Notes: a model not told the origin generated them from the sequence alone. Shown: positions 1-10,013, counted from the first letter of the stretch. The stretch: 64,000 nucleotides of DNA from Caballeronia sp. INDeC2 (GCF_023631325.1 NZ_JALQDG010000003.1:124001-188000), one strand, 5' to 3'. A program made the numbers and translations.

Positions 1-1182
1 GCGGTGTATTCGCTCGGGCTCGCGCTCACGGTGTCGCGCGGACCGTGGCTGCAAACGGCGGTGATCGTCGTTGGCGGATTCTGGATGGCGTTCGTTATCG
101 GGCGTCCGGTTGCATCGGAAGGGTTCGACGGGCCGGGCCGCCGCGACGTGCGTGCGTGGATCGTCCCGATTCTGCTTGCAATCGTCTTCTTCGCCGTGAA
201 CGCGGCGGTGCGCTGGGCGAATGTGCGCTACGACTTCGGGCTTGCGCAATCGGCCGCGGAGCGCATGCAGGAAGCCAGCCAGATCGCGCCGCGCCTCGCG
301 CTCTGGAAATACGGCTGGACGATGTTCAAGACGCATCCGCTATTGGGCGTCGGCTGGGGCGAGTTTCCGCGTTATCAGTTCGATCTCGTCCGCGATCTCG
401 GCGGCGTGGAGATTGCGAATAATGCGCACGATATCTTCATCGACTTGCTCGCGAAAACGGGTGCGCTCGGCATGGCGATTCTCGTCGCGGGCATCGTGTT
501 CTGGCTGATTCGCGTGGTGCGTGCGCCGCAGACGCCAGCGCGCATTTTCGGGCTGTCGCTGCTCGGCGTGCTCATGATGCACGCGCTCGTCGAGTATCCG
601 CAGCAGTACATGTTCTTTCTGATGCCGGCGATGCTCGTCATCGGGCTGCTGGAGACGCGTCCGCTGCGGCTCGTCGCGCGTCCACTGTCGTATGGCGTGT
701 ACGTCGTGCTCGTGCTCGGCGGGCTCGCGGCGCTTTATCCGACGATGCGCGACTACAACCGCGCCGAAGTGCTCTATTACGGATCGCGGCCGGCGGAGCA
801 GTATCGCGACAATCCGTCGTTCCTGTTCACGGCGTGGGGCGAATACGGTGCGGCGACGCTGTTGCCGATCAACGCGCAGAACGTCGAGGAGAAGCTGGCC
901 GCGCATCGGAAGGCGATCGCGTTATTGCCGGGTGAAACGGTTTTGCGCCGATACGCGGTGCTGCAGGCGCTTGCGGGACAACGCGCCGAAGCGCTCGATA
1001 CGATGGCGCGGCTGAAGATCTTCGCGACGCAGCTGCACGACTGGCCGAAGCAGCTTTCCGCCGTCTACGATCTGATCGATGAGGCGGGCGCGCCGCTGGC
1101 TTCCTTCAAGGCGGACCTGGTGAAACTGTATGGGGTGCCGGCGCGGAGTCAGGAGCCGTCGGCGGACGATGACGAGGAGTGA
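1..1182 (+). CDS. pglL: PglL-family protein O-oligosaccharyltransferase (5' part outside the window)
   Basis: Only the C-terminal ~393 residues are present; the frame is open to the first base, so the true start lies upstream. Several hydrophobic segments flank a long periplasmic loop, with the Wzy_C-type stretch GVGWGEFP followed by NNAHDIFIDLLAKTGALG near residues 115-155; this is the conserved H-containing loop of O-antigen ligase and PglL enzymes. The C-terminal 150 residues are a soluble periplasmic tail, as in Burkholderia PglL. Such enzymes move lipid-linked glycans onto Ser/Thr of periplasmic proteins at the inner membrane. A related WaaL ligase is possible, but the tail and the moaC/M48 neighbours favour PglL. 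It converges on moaC with a 6-bp gap. Confidence 0.8.
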   Translation, partial: AVYSLGLALTVSRGPWLQTAVIVVGGFWMAFVIGRPVASEGFDGPGRRDVRAWIVPILLAIVFFAVNAAVRWANVRYDFGLAQSAAERMQEASQIAPRLALWKYGWTMFKTHPLLGVGWGEFPRYQFDLVRDLGGVEIANNAHDIFIDLLAKTGALGMAILVAGIVFWLIRVVRAPQTPARIFGLSLLGVLMMHALVEYPQQYMFFLMPAMLVIGLLETRPLRLVARPLSYGVYVVLVLGGLAALYPTMRDYNRAEVLYYGSRPAEQYRDNPSFLFTAWGEYGAATLLPINAQNVEEKLAAHRKAIALLPGETVLRRYAVLQALAGQRAEALDTMARLKIFATQLHDWPKQLSAVYDLIDEAGAPLASFKADLVKLYGVPARSQEPSADDDEE

Positions 1183-1188
1183 GCGAGA

Positions 1189-1683
1189 TCAGAGTGTCGG
1201 CGATGCGTCGTCCGCGACCCAATCCCCGGATTTGCCGCCATGCTTCTCCATCACCCTCACATTCGTGATCGTCATCCCGCGATCCACCGCCTTGCACATG
1301 TCATAAACGGTGAGCAACCCCACCTGCACGGCAGTCAGCGCTTCCATCTCCACCCCCGTGCGCCCGACCGTCTCCACGCGCACCTCGCAATGCACGCCGG
1401 GCAGCGCTTCATCGATCGTGAAATCCACCGCGACGCGCGTCAGCGCCAGCGGATGACACAGCGGGATCAAATCCGCCGTGCGCTTCGCCCCCTGAATCGC
1501 GGCGATGCGCGCGACGCCGAGCACGTCGCCTTTTTTCGCGCGGCCTTCGCGGATCAGCGCGAGCGTGCCGTCGAGCATCGCGATCGAGCCGCGCGCCACG
1601 GCAACGCGCCGCGTCTCGTTCTTTGCGCCGACATCGACCATGTGCGCCTCGCCGGCGGCATCGAAATGAGTGAGTCCGGACAT
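1189..1683 (-). CDS. moaC: Cyclic pyranopterin monophosphate synthase MoaC
   Basis: A 164-residue protein of normal family length. MoaC converts the 8-cyclo-GTP product of MoaA into cyclic pyranopterin monophosphate in molybdenum cofactor synthesis. Visible signatures are [19 protein letters not shown], the LIPLCHPL loop, [14 protein letters not shown] and [12 protein letters not shown] with the catalytic Lys/Asp. The frame stays open upstream, but the ATG at 1683 has a GGAGAC ribosome site and begins MSGLTHFD as in homologues, so the longer version is rejected. It is divergent from the M48 protease gene. Confidence 0.96.
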   Translation of the reverse strand: MSGLTHFDAAGEAHMVDVGAKNETRRVAVARGSIAMLDGTLALIREGRAKKGDVLGVARIAAIQGAKRTADLIPLCHPLALTRVAVDFTIDEALPGVHCEVRVETVGRTGVEMEALTAVQVGLLTVYDMCKAVDRGMTITNVRVMEKHGGKSGDWVADDASPTL

Positions 1684-1840
1684 AGCGTCTCCTTCGAGTG
1701 GGCGCCTATCATACCAGCGTGATTTCGCGCGGTTTTCGCGAAACGTCACGGTCCGGCGCGACGCCCCGCGCGCAACACTTGATACGATAAGCTCGTTTTT
1801 GTTTTCGAGCCGACCATCGGCGCTTCGACCGTTTCGCGCC

Positions 1841-3847
1841 ATGCATCCGATACGTCCGAGCCGCGTGCTCATCGCCCAGCTGTGTATCGCTCTCGCCATG
1901 CCGCACGCGGCGCTGGCGCAGTCGGGCTCGCCTTCTGCCAGTTCGACCGGCACGCTCGCCGCGTCGCAACTGCGCTCATCGCAAGAAAACAGCGAAGTGC
2001 CCGCCAACGTCGCAGAAGGCGTGTTCGGCGTCTACGGCGGCGCCGAAAGCCGTTTCGCGAATCGCCCCGGCACGATGTCCGGCCTGCGCGCGCCGCTCTC
2101 GTCGGTGCAGCTTCCGGATCTCGGCGATGGCTCCGGCGGTTCGCTGACCCCGCAAGCCGAGCGCAAGGTCGGCGAACGGATGATGCGCGAAGTGCGCGCC
2201 GATCCCGACTATCTCGACGACTGGCTGCTGCGCGATTACCTCGATTCGATTTCGTCGAAGCTCTCCGCCGCCGCGGCCGTGCAGTATCTCGGCGGCTATC
2301 GGCCCGATTTCGACCTCTTCGCCGTGCGCGATCCGCAGATCAACGCGTTTTCGATGCCGGGCGGCTTCATCGGCGTGAATACCGGCCTGATCGCCGCGAC
2401 GCAGACCGAGTCGGAACTGGCGTCGGTGATCGGCCATGAAATGGGGCACGTGCTTCAGCGCCACATCGCGCGCATGCTCGGCACGCAGGAAAAGAGCACC
2501 TACGCCGCGCTCGCCGCGATGGTCGCCGGCATGCTCGCGGGGCTGCTCGCGCATAGCGGCGACCTGGGCATGGGCATCGCGATGGGCGGGCAGGCGTTCG
2601 CCGTCGACAATCAATTGCGCTTCTCGCGCGCGGCCGAGCACGAAGCGGATCGCGTCGGCTTCCAGATGCTCACCGCCGCCGGCTACGATCCGTACGCGAT
2701 GGCCGCGTTCTTCGAGCGCCTCGACCGCGCGTCGATGGCCGATAACGGCGTGCCGCCCTACGTCCGCACGCATCCGCTCACGACCGACCGCATCGCCGAC
2801 ATGGAAGGCCGCGCGCGGCGCGTGCCGTACCGGCAGCCGCGTCAATCCGCCGAATATGCGTTCGTGCGCGCCCGCGCGCGCGTGTTGCAGGTGAATTACG
2901 CGAGCGACTATCGCGAGGTCGCGAGCCGGCTCAAATCGGAGATCGAGGATCAGACGGCGCTCAATCCGGCGTCGAACTGGTATGGGATCGCGCTTGCGCA
3001 ATCGTTGATGGGCAATTATGACGCCGCCAACGACGCACTCGCCAAGGCGCGCAAGCTGTTCGAGGGCGAGGAGGCGAGCGCGGCGGCGGCATCGGCGCAG
3101 GTCCAGCAGGAGGATCGCGTGCGTGCGTCGCAGGAAACGGCCGTGAATGCACCGCCCGTGACTGCGCGCAAGGGCGGCGAGCCATCGCTGCGCAACGCGG
3201 ATCCGTCGATGATCGCGACGCCGCTCAACAACGCACGCGCGGCGCTGAATCTCGGCCACGCGCCGCAGCCGCAGCCGGAGTCGACGCCGCCGGCGAAGCC
3301 TCCTCGCGCGAGCAGCGACATCGCGCTTGCGCCGGTTCACGTGGAAGCCCGATCGGCTCCCGCGCCGAAACCTCAGAGCGCGCCGCAAGCGCCACGCAGC
3401 ACGCCGAGCCTCGACGTGCTCGCCGCCGACATCGCGCGGCGCGCGGGCCGCAACGACGACGCGATCCGCCTCGCGGACATCGCGCAGAAACGCTGGCCGG
3501 AATCGCACGCGGCCGTCGACGTGCATCTGCAGGCGCTGCTTTCGGCGCGCCGTTTTGCCGACGCGCAGACGCTCGCGCGCCGCGAAACGCGCGCCGAGCC
3601 GACGCGCCCCGACTGGTGGTTCTATCTCGCGCAGGCGAGCGCGGGTCTGAACGATCCGCTGCAACAGCATCAGGCGATGGCCGAGAAGTTCGCGCTGGAC
3701 GGCGCGTGGCCGTCCGCGATCCGGCAACTGAAGGAAGCGCGCGATGTGAAGACCGCGAGCTTCTACGATCTATCGACGATTTCCGCGCGGCTGCGCGATT
3801 TCGAAACGCGCTACAAGGAAGAGCGCGAGCTGGAGAAGAACAGCTAG
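1841..3847 (+). CDS. Exported M48-family metalloprotease with C-terminal TPRs (BepA/YfgC type)
   Basis: A 668-residue periplasmic protease. A Sec signal peptide ends near ALAQ at residue 27. The zinc motif HEMGH lies in [13 protein letters not shown] around residue 205, followed by the downstream EHEADRVG glutamate motif. The C-terminal third has TPR-like helices, as in BepA, which helps assemble LptD and degrade misfolded outer-membrane proteins. An Ala/Pro-rich linker of about 120 residues separates the halves, making the protein longer than E. coli BepA (about 487 residues). I chose the ATG at 1841 because the signal peptide starts there; the in-frame extension back to 1670 overlaps moaC. 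The ribosome site is weak. Confidence 0.88.
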   Translation: MHPIRPSRVLIAQLCIALAMPHAALAQSGSPSASSTGTLAASQLRSSQENSEVPANVAEGVFGVYGGAESRFANRPGTMSGLRAPLSSVQLPDLGDGSGGSLTPQAERKVGERMMREVRADPDYLDDWLLRDYLDSISSKLSAAAAVQYLGGYRPDFDLFAVRDPQINAFSMPGGFIGVNTGLIAATQTESELASVIGHEMGHVLQRHIARMLGTQEKSTYAALAAMVAGMLAGLLAHSGDLGMGIAMGGQAFAVDNQLRFSRAAEHEADRVGFQMLTAAGYDPYAMAAFFERLDRASMADNGVPPYVRTHPLTTDRIADMEGRARRVPYRQPRQSAEYAFVRARARVLQVNYASDYREVASRLKSEIEDQTALNPASNWYGIALAQSLMGNYDAANDALAKARKLFEGEEASAAAASAQVQQEDRVRASQETAVNAPPVTARKGGEPSLRNADPSMIATPLNNARAALNLGHAPQPQPESTPPAKPPRASSDIALAPVHVEARSAPAPKPQSAPQAPRSTPSLDVLAADIARRAGRNDDAIRLADIAQKRWPESHAAVDVHLQALLSARRFADAQTLARRETRAEPTRPDWWFYLAQASAGLNDPLQQHQAMAEKFALDGAWPSAIRQLKEARDVKTASFYDLSTISARLRDFETRYKEERELEKNS

Positions 3848-3848
3848 A

Positions 3849-4436
3849 TCAGTCGTCTTTCGCGGCGGCGGCGCGGGCGGCGGGACTCGCGATGAAGCCG
3901 AAGCGCGTCGCGACATCGGCGCGGGCGATCGGCTGCACGGGCAGATCGGCGCCATCGCGCCAGTGGAAAACGCCGCCCGTGCCCGCATCGTCGAGCGAAG
4001 CGTGATTCGCGAACAGTTCGAGATCGTGATCGTGCACGGCGGCCACGCGCGCGGGCGACGCGTCAGCGGAAAAGAGGATGCCGCCTTCATCGTCGATGAA
4101 CGCGTGCGCTGGCTCGAACGCCGTGCCGGCCTGATCGGTCAGGCGCAATGCGCCGTCTGCCGCGTGCAGGCGGACGATCCACGGTGTATAGGCCAGCTCC
4201 ACGTACACGCGCTGCGGTCCGTTCTGGAAGAACCACTGGCCGTCGGCGTCGCTTTCGTAGTTGCGGTTGATGAAGCCCAGCAGCGCCTCATGCCGGATCG
4301 GCGTGCCGAGTTCGCCGGCGGCCTGCGCGGCGTCGTCGCGCATGCGCCACTGGCCGCGCCGGTCGAGCAGCAGCCAGCCCGTGCAATGGGGAACGTTGGG
4401 CCATTTGGCGAGCGCCTGCTTGACGATTTCATCCAT
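3849..4436 (-). CDS. Conserved hypothetical protein downstream of yheT
   Basis: A 195-residue soluble protein without signal peptide or membrane segment. I recognise it as one of the DUF families conserved in betaproteobacteria (possibly DUF2944, from memory and unverified), but no function is established. It starts 6 nt after the yheT stop, so the two are probably co-transcribed and translationally coupled. Its stop codon lies 2 nt from the stop of the convergent M48 gene. GC and codon use match the neighbours. Function is not inferred. Confidence 0.8.
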   Translation of the reverse strand: MDEIVKQALAKWPNVPHCTGWLLLDRRGQWRMRDDAAQAAGELGTPIRHEALLGFINRNYESDADGQWFFQNGPQRVYVELAYTPWIVRLHAADGALRLTDQAGTAFEPAHAFIDDEGGILFSADASPARVAAVHDHDLELFANHASLDDAGTGGVFHWRDGADLPVQPIARADVATRFGFIASPAARAAAAKDD

Positions 4437-4442
4437 GATCGT

Positions 4443-5525
4443 TCACGATACGAAATTCTCCAGATAACCGAACACGCGCAGCGACAGCCAGTCGATCCGG
4501 CCTGGAAACGGCCCTGTCATGAAGCCGACGTGCCCGCCGTGGTTCGGCTGGTCGAGCGTGACGCGCTCGGATACTTCAGCAAGCGACGGCAGCGCGAACT
4601 CGGGCAGAAACGGATCGTTGCGCGCATTCAGAAGCAGCGCGGGCACTTCGATGTGCTTCAGATGCGCGCGGATGGTCGCGGTCGACCAATAGTGATCGGT
4701 GTCGCGAAAGCCGTGCAGCGGCGCGGTGACGACGTTGTCGAACTCGTACAGCGTGCGCGCGGCGAGCACGGCGTCGCGATCGTAGAGACCGGGATACTGG
4801 CCGAGCTTCGCGAGCGCCTTCTTTTTCAGCGACTTCAGGAAGCTGCGCGTATAGACCATGCCGAAGCCCTGCGAGATCGCGAGGCCGCCCGCGTGGACGT
4901 CGAGCGGCGCGGAGATGGCCGCGGCCGCGCTGACGATCGACGCATCCTTGCCGCTCTGACACAGCCAGTGCAAGAGCACGTTGCCGCCGAGCGATACGCC
5001 CGCCGCGACGATCGGCCCGGGATGCGATTGTGCAAGCCGGCGCAGAATCCAGTCGACTTCGGCGCTGTCCGCGAGATGGTAAAAGCGCGGCAAGAGGTTG
5101 AGCGGGCCGCTGCAACTGCGAAAGTGCGGCACGACGCCGTGCCAGCCGCGCGCGCGGGCGGCGGCCATTATCGTGCGGGCGTAGTGCGAGTCGGAATTGC
5201 CTTCGAGGCCGTGAAAGAGCACGAAGAGCGGGGCGTTCGCGGCGGGATGATCGTTCGGATCGGCGCAATCGTGCGTGAGGAAGTCGAGATCGATGAAATC
5301 GCCATCGGGCGTGTTCCAGCGCTCGCGCCGATAACGCACATCGGGTTTTCGGCCGAACAGCGCAGGGACGATGGTCTGCGCGTGACTCGTCGGCAGCCAG
5401 CGCGGCGCGTTGTACAGCCAGTCCGCGCCCGGCAGCGCCGGCGCGCGCGCGGTTGCCTTCAATGCTACGGCAGGCGCTTTGTCCACGAATGACGAATCGT
5501 GTTTCATCAACGGATCGCGCTTCAT
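4443..5525 (-). CDS. yheT: YheT-family (UPF0017) alpha/beta-fold hydrolase
   Basis: A 360-residue cytosolic alpha/beta hydrolase of the YheT/UPF0017 family. Seen directly: the lid-proximal LFHGLEGNSDSHYART, the nucleophile elbow GVSLGGN, the acid in LNARNDPFLP and the terminal histidine in NHGGHVGF. The substrate is not established; members act as esterases on short acyl chains. The start at 5525 is followed by another Met at 5507, which is an acceptable alternative. It heads a likely transcription unit with the hypothetical gene at 3849-4436. Confidence 0.88.
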   Translation of the reverse strand: MKRDPLMKHDSSFVDKAPAVALKATARAPALPGADWLYNAPRWLPTSHAQTIVPALFGRKPDVRYRRERWNTPDGDFIDLDFLTHDCADPNDHPAANAPLFVLFHGLEGNSDSHYARTIMAAARARGWHGVVPHFRSCSGPLNLLPRFYHLADSAEVDWILRRLAQSHPGPIVAAGVSLGGNVLLHWLCQSGKDASIVSAAAAISAPLDVHAGGLAISQGFGMVYTRSFLKSLKKKALAKLGQYPGLYDRDAVLAARTLYEFDNVVTAPLHGFRDTDHYWSTATIRAHLKHIEVPALLLNARNDPFLPEFALPSLAEVSERVTLDQPNHGGHVGFMTGPFPGRIDWLSLRVFGYLENFVS

Positions 5526-5549
5526 GGCCCCTCCCCGACATTCAAATCT

Positions 5550-5996
5550 TTAATGCAGCGGTCCCTGACCATGCCGCAGTTTGGCCGCGAACTGGCCGGC
5601 CGTTTCCAGCGGCATCTCGCTCGCGTGAATATGCGCGATGCGCCACTCGCCGCGCTCGTGAACCATCACGTAAGTCGTGTAGATCATGCGCGGTACACTC
5701 GCGGGCGCGGCCGGCTGATGCGCCTCGGCGATCGCATACACGACCGTGCCCAGGCTGTCGTACACGCGGATATCGAGCGGCTCGATGGTCACCGCCTGCG
5801 TTTCGAATTGCTTGCCGAGACCCGCGCGGATGCTTTCCAGCCCGTGCAGATGCGTGCCGTCCGCGCAGACGCACGTGGCGAACTCCTCGTCGATCCACAA
5901 CGACATCACACTGTCGATGCTGTTGTCCGCGACTGCCTGATAGTAAGCGTTGAGAGTATCGGCGGCGGCTTCGAAGAGGCGGGCGAAACGTGGCAT
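5550..5996 (-). CDS. NTF2/SnoaL-like domain protein
   Basis: A 148-residue single-domain protein of the nuclear transport factor 2-like superfamily. The pattern of an N-terminal helix (FEAAADTLNAYYQAVADN), then SIDSVMSLW, then a strand ending in ERGEWRIAHIHASEMP is typical of SnoaL/YybH-like proteins. These bind or isomerise small ligands; the substrate here is unknown. The frame is open to 6077, but the internal ATG at 5996 (MPRFARLFEAA) fits the fold start. It lies 24 bp upstream of yheT on the same strand. Confidence 0.75.
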   Translation of the reverse strand: MPRFARLFEAAADTLNAYYQAVADNSIDSVMSLWIDEEFATCVCADGTHLHGLESIRAGLGKQFETQAVTIEPLDIRVYDSLGTVVYAIAEAHQPAAPASVPRMIYTTYVMVHERGEWRIAHIHASEMPLETAGQFAAKLRHGQGPLH

Positions 5997-6187
5997 GGCT
6001 CGTGGGTCTCTGGCATTCGGTGCTCGGCGCCGCGTGAAGCCGCTGATGGCGGCAGGCGACAAAACGGCGCGCTGCATCGGTCATTGGTCAAAGCATGCCC
6101 CCGTTCGGAGACATTCGCGTGTCCGCACCCGCACACACGGCTGGAAACCGTCGAGTGGACACGCGTTTTCGACGCGTGCCCGCAACA

Positions 6188-7261
6188 TCAACGATGTGCG
6201 AGCAGCATGCCGCGCAAATCGCCGAAGACCTGTTCGGCAGAGAGTTCGCGAAGGCAGTTCAGATGGCCGAGCGGACACTCGCGGGCAAAGCACGGACTGC
6301 ATTCAAGATGCAGCCATTGTACCTTTGCGAGATCGGACAAGGGCGGCGTATGGCGCGGATCGGTCGAGCCGTAGACCGCGACGAGCGGCCGGCGCGACGC
6401 GGCCGCGACGTGCATCAGCCCCGAATCGTTGGTGACGACCGCGCTCGCCCGCGAAATGAGCGCGCATGCTTCGCCCAGCGAGGTCTGGCCGCACAGGTTG
6501 CGCACCATCGGCGCGCGCTCCGCGATGGCCTGCGCGATCGGCGCATCCTTCTTCGAGCCGAGCGCGATGATGCGCGCATACGGAAACGACTGCGCGATGA
6601 AATGCGCAAGCGACGCGAAATGCTCCGGCGGCCAGCGCTTGGCCGGGCCGTACTCCGCGCCGGGACAGAACACGACGAGCGGCGCTCGCGTGTCGAGATT
6701 GAAGCGCGTCGAGACGCGCGCGGCTTCGTTCGGATCGAATTCGAGACGCGGCACGGGAAGCGTCTGCGCCTCGGGCTCCGCGGCCGCATCGGGCTGGGCG
6801 AATCTGTCGATGAACGGCAGCTTCGCGCCCGGCGCATAGGCGAGCGCGGCGTAATGCGCGGTCATCGGCGGACGCTCGGTCTTCGGCGGGTTCGCGTGCC
6901 GCACGTTCAAGAGCCCGTAGCGGCTCTCGCCCGTATAACCGATGCGCAAATTGATGCCCGCCATCCACGGAACCAGCGCGGATTTGACGGAGTTGGGCAG
7001 CACGTAGGCGGCGTCGTAGCCGACATCGCGCAAATCGCTCGCGAGCTGCCAGCGGCGCAGCAGTTGCAGCTTGCCGTGGGCGAGATCCGTCGCGTAGACG
7101 TCGCGGATCTCGGGCATGCGTTCGAGCACGGGCGCGACCCAGCCCGGCGCGACGGCATCGATCGCGATGCGCGGATGCAGCTTGCGCAAGAGCGTAAAGA
7201 GCGGCTGCGCCATCAATGCGTCACCGATCCAGTTCGGTGCTATAACCAGCGCACGGCGCAT
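6188..7261 (-). CDS. waaF: ADP-heptose:LPS heptosyltransferase II
   Basis: A 357-residue GT-B glycosyltransferase of family GT9 that adds the second L-glycero-D-manno-heptose to the LPS inner core at the cytosolic face of the inner membrane. Diagnostic segments are the N-terminal IAPNWIGDALMAQPL, the donor-site region CPGAEYGPAKRWP, and NDSGLMHVAAASRRPLVAVYG with TDPRHTPP. Length is normal for WaaF. It follows ilvE and the zinc-finger gene on the same strand, a Burkholderia arrangement. Confidence 0.95.
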   Translation of the reverse strand: MRRALVIAPNWIGDALMAQPLFTLLRKLHPRIAIDAVAPGWVAPVLERMPEIRDVYATDLAHGKLQLLRRWQLASDLRDVGYDAAYVLPNSVKSALVPWMAGINLRIGYTGESRYGLLNVRHANPPKTERPPMTAHYAALAYAPGAKLPFIDRFAQPDAAAEPEAQTLPVPRLEFDPNEAARVSTRFNLDTRAPLVVFCPGAEYGPAKRWPPEHFASLAHFIAQSFPYARIIALGSKKDAPIAQAIAERAPMVRNLCGQTSLGEACALISRASAVVTNDSGLMHVAAASRRPLVAVYGSTDPRHTPPLSDLAKVQWLHLECSPCFARECPLGHLNCLRELSAEQVFGDLRGMLLAHR

Positions 7262-7383
7262 CTGTCGTTATCCGATCTCAAAATGAACGCGGCCCGCCGC
7301 CTTGGGGCGGGTCGTCGATTGTCGTGGGTATGACGTGCGCCTTTTGCTACGGCGCGGAAACAGGGGCGGGGCCCCGGCGGTTC

Positions 7384-7581
7384 CTAGTGACCGCCCTTGA
7401 GCACTTCGCCGTCTTTCAGCTTGTAGCGCGTGCCGCAGTACGGGCAGCGCGCTTCGCCGTGCGTCACGTCGATGAACACGCGCGGATGCGTGCTCCAGCG
7501 CTGCATTTTCGGGTTCGGGCAGAAGGCGGGCAGATCTTTCGCCGACAATTCCACCAGCGGCATTTCCTTCAGGTCGCTCAT
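7384..7581 (-). CDS. Zinc-finger (zf-CHCC) domain protein
   Basis: A 65-residue protein with a Cys/His set: FCPNP near residue 21, HPRVFIDV with the histidine, and CPYCGTRY near residues 46-53. This is the zf-CHCC domain shared with the mitochondrial complex I subunit NDUFS6. In betaproteobacteria it is usually found between ilvE and waaF, as here. No biochemical role is established. It lies 65 bp after ilvE and is probably co-transcribed. Confidence 0.9.
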   Translation of the reverse strand: MSDLKEMPLVELSAKDLPAFCPNPKMQRWSTHPRVFIDVTHGEARCPYCGTRYKLKDGEVLKGGH

Positions 7582-7646
7582 TGCTATCTCTTGTCAGATG
7601 TCCAGCGCGCGGCGAGCGTTCGGGCCGCCGCGTCGCATGAGGTCGG

Positions 7647-8567
7647 TTAAACCTTCGCGAGCCAGCTCGCGTACTTCTCGTTCTTGCCGCCGACGACGTC
7701 GAAGAACGCGCTTTGCAGCATCGAAGTGATCGGCCCGCGCTTGCCGGAACCGATGGTGCGGTTGTCGAGTTCGCGGATCGGCGTGACTTCGGCGGCGGTA
7801 CCGGTGAAGAACGCTTCGTCGCAGGTGTAGACCTCGTCGCGAGTGATGCGCTTTTCGATGACCGGGATGCCGAAGTCGCGCGCGAGCGTAATGACCGTGT
7901 CGCGCGTGATGCCGTCGAGGCACGAGGCCAGGTCCGGCGTGTAGATCTTGCCGTTGTTCACGAGGAAGAAGTTCTCGCCGGAGCCTTCGGACACGTAACC
8001 GTCCACGTCCAGCAGCAGGGCTTCGTCGTAGCCGTCGGCGACGGCTTCCTGATTCGCGAGAATCGAGTTCACGTACCAGCCGGACGCTTTCGCGCGCACC
8101 ATCGACACGTTCACGTGATGGCGCGTGAACGACGAGGTCTTCACGCGGATGCCCTTCGCGAGCCCGTCTTCGCCGAGATATGCGCCCCACGGCCACGCGG
8201 CGATGGCCACGTGGATCGTGTTGCCCTTGGCCGACACGCCGAGCTTTTCCGAGCCGACCCAGATGATCGGGCGGATATAGCAGCTTTCCAGATTGTTCGC
8301 CTTGACCACTTCGAGTTGCGCGGCTTCGAGCGTGGCGGCGTCGAAGGGGACGTCCATCTGGAAGATCTTCGCCGAGTTCAGCAGGCGCTTCGTGTGTTCC
8401 TTCAGGCGGAAGATGGCCGTGCCCTGCGCGGTCTTGTACGCGCGCACGCCTTCGAAAACGCCCATGCCGTAATGCAACGTGTGGGTCAGAACGTGGATCT
8501 TGGCATCACGCCAGTCGATCAGCTTGCCATCCATCCAGATCTTGCCGTCGCGGTCGGCCATTGACAT
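7647..8567 (-). CDS. ilvE: Branched-chain amino acid aminotransferase
   Basis: A 306-residue PLP-dependent fold-type IV transaminase for the last step of Leu/Ile/Val synthesis. The PLP lysine sits in MVRAKASGWYVNS, and the cofactor-phosphate and substrate loops in GYVSEGSGENFF and SCLDGITRDTVI. Length is standard. The start at 8567 (MSMADRDGK) has an AGGAG-like site just upstream. A divergently placed azlCD pair, a branched-chain amino acid exporter, makes shared regulation plausible, though no regulator is visible. Confidence 0.96.
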   Translation of the reverse strand: MSMADRDGKIWMDGKLIDWRDAKIHVLTHTLHYGMGVFEGVRAYKTAQGTAIFRLKEHTKRLLNSAKIFQMDVPFDAATLEAAQLEVVKANNLESCYIRPIIWVGSEKLGVSAKGNTIHVAIAAWPWGAYLGEDGLAKGIRVKTSSFTRHHVNVSMVRAKASGWYVNSILANQEAVADGYDEALLLDVDGYVSEGSGENFFLVNNGKIYTPDLASCLDGITRDTVITLARDFGIPVIEKRITRDEVYTCDEAFFTGTAAEVTPIRELDNRTIGSGKRGPITSMLQSAFFDVVGGKNEKYASWLAKV

Positions 8568-8925
8568 ACGGTTCTCCTAGCTGTCTCGGTTCAAGTGAAT
8601 TCGGCTGGCCGCCCACTTTCCGAAGGGGCGGCGGCGCCCGGCGCGCTTTCTTGCTCGGGTTCCGTTGGCAAGACGCGCGTCGAGGACGCCAAAGGCGTGA
8701 AAGACCGTCATTTTAGCGTCTTTTGGTGACGAAACCGATCTTGGAGCGCCTTTCACGACGCTATAATTTGCCTTTCGCCGTCCGCTGAAAAAAGCGGAAT
8801 GAAACGGCGAAGCTCACCATTTTCCGATTTTCCCGGTTTTTCCCGATCCGTCGCGCAATCGATCGAGGCCGCGCAATGGCATCACGGGTTGTCTTATTCG
8901 CCTCGCATCCGCCTCGCATTCGCTC
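8568..8925. promoter_or_regulatory. Divergent ilvE / azlC intergenic region with a sigma70-like promoter
   Basis: No convincing gene in 358 bp. On the plus strand TTGGAG (8741-8746) and a perfect TATAAT (8762-8767) are separated by 15 bp, shorter than the ideal 17, and would give a leader of about 150 nt before azlC. A hairpin-forming GC-rich stretch (8610-8640) lies near the ilvE start. The promoter call is by inspection only. Confidence 0.35.
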
Positions 8926-9693
8926 ATGCTCGACCGGCTGTCCGACACGAATCGCCGCGCGTTTTTCGAGGGCGTGCGCACCTTCTCTCCCGCCGTCCTG
9001 GCGACGTTCTCCTGGGGTCTCGTCACCGGCGTCGCGATGACGAAGTCCGTGCTCACCGTGCCGCAGGCGCTCGGCATGTCGTTCGCGGTGTACGCGGGCT
9101 CGTCGCAGCTTGCGGTGCTGCCGCTCTTCGCCGCGAAGCTGCCGCTCTGGACGATTCTCCTGACCGCCGCGATGGTGAACCTGCGCTTCGTCATCTTCAG
9201 CGCGGGGCTCGCGCCGCATTTCTCCTATCTGCCAATGAAGCGCCGCCTGCTGCTCGGCTATTTCAACGGCGACATCATCTACCTGATGTTCTCGAAACGG
9301 AATTTTCCGGTCGGCTGGCAACCCGGCAAGGAAGCGTTCTTCTGGGGACTGGCAGTGTCGAGCTGGCTGTCCTGGCAGAGTTCGTCGGTGATCGGGATTC
9401 TGCTCGCGAGCCTGATCCCCGATGACTGGGGCCTCGAACTCGCGGGCACGCTCGCGCTGATTCCGCTCATCGTTTCCGCGATCGCCACGCGCTCGACGCT
9501 CGCGGCTGTGGCCGTCGCCAGCGTGGTCGCGCTGCTGGCGTTCGATTTGCCGTATCGCTTCGGCTTACCGCTCGCGGTGTTCGCGGCGCTGTGCGCGGGC
9601 ACGCTCGCCGACGTGATCGCCGAGCGCACCAGTCCCAAGCAGGCCGCCGAAAAGAAAGCAGACAGGCCCGCCGCCACGGGGCCCCTCCGATGA
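8926..9693 (+). CDS. azlC: AzlC-family branched-chain amino acid exporter, large subunit
   Basis: A 255-residue inner-membrane protein with about seven hydrophobic segments, matching AzlC/YgaZ. Typical features are the N-terminal TFSPAVLATFSWGLVTGVAM, the GSSQLAVLPL motif and the MVNLRFVIFSAGLAPH segment. Together with AzlD it exports branched-chain amino acids (YgaZH in E. coli exports L-valine). The stop overlaps the azlD start (ATGA at 9690-9693), so the two are translationally coupled. The C-terminal tail is charged and cytosolic. Confidence 0.92.
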   Translation: MLDRLSDTNRRAFFEGVRTFSPAVLATFSWGLVTGVAMTKSVLTVPQALGMSFAVYAGSSQLAVLPLFAAKLPLWTILLTAAMVNLRFVIFSAGLAPHFSYLPMKRRLLLGYFNGDIIYLMFSKRNFPVGWQPGKEAFFWGLAVSSWLSWQSSSVIGILLASLIPDDWGLELAGTLALIPLIVSAIATRSTLAAVAVASVVALLAFDLPYRFGLPLAVFAALCAGTLADVIAERTSPKQAAEKKADRPAATGPLR

Positions 9694-10013
9694 GCGCCCT
9701 GCATGTCTGGCTCGCAATTCTCGGCATGGGCCTCGTCACCGCGATCACGCGCGCGCTCTTTCTGATCGGCGGGGAACGCATGGTGCTGCCGCCGCGCGTG
9801 CAGCGCGTGCTGCGCTACGCGCCGGCCGCGGCGCTCGCGGGCGTCGTCGTGCCGGACTTGCTGGAGACGTCGGCGGGCTTTTCGCTCGCGTTGTCGAACC
9901 ATGCGCTGTGGGCGTCGGCGGCCGGGCTCGCGTACTACCTGTGGCGGCGCGGGATGATGGGCACGATCGCCGTCGGCATGATCGTGTTCACGCTGCTGCG
10001 GCTTGCGGTCTGA
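9690..10013 (+). CDS. azlD: AzlD-family branched-chain amino acid exporter, small subunit
   Basis: A 107-residue protein with three to four hydrophobic helices, the size of AzlD/YgaH. The segment ILGMGLVTAITRALFL followed by PPRVQRVLRYAPAAALAGVVVPDL is characteristic. It partners AzlC. The frame extends upstream to 9591 inside azlC, but the ATG at 9690, overlapping the azlC stop by four bases, is clearly the start. Confidence 0.92.
   Translation: MSALHVWLAILGMGLVTAITRALFLIGGERMVLPPRVQRVLRYAPAAALAGVVVPDLLETSAGFSLALSNHALWASAAGLAYYLWRRGMMGTIAVGMIVFTLLRLAV

Noticed and set aside
1970..3730. Very long antisense frame opposite the M48 protease gene
   Set aside because: Arg/His/Ala-rich mirror frame caused by high GC at codon position 3; the M48 protein has intact motifs.
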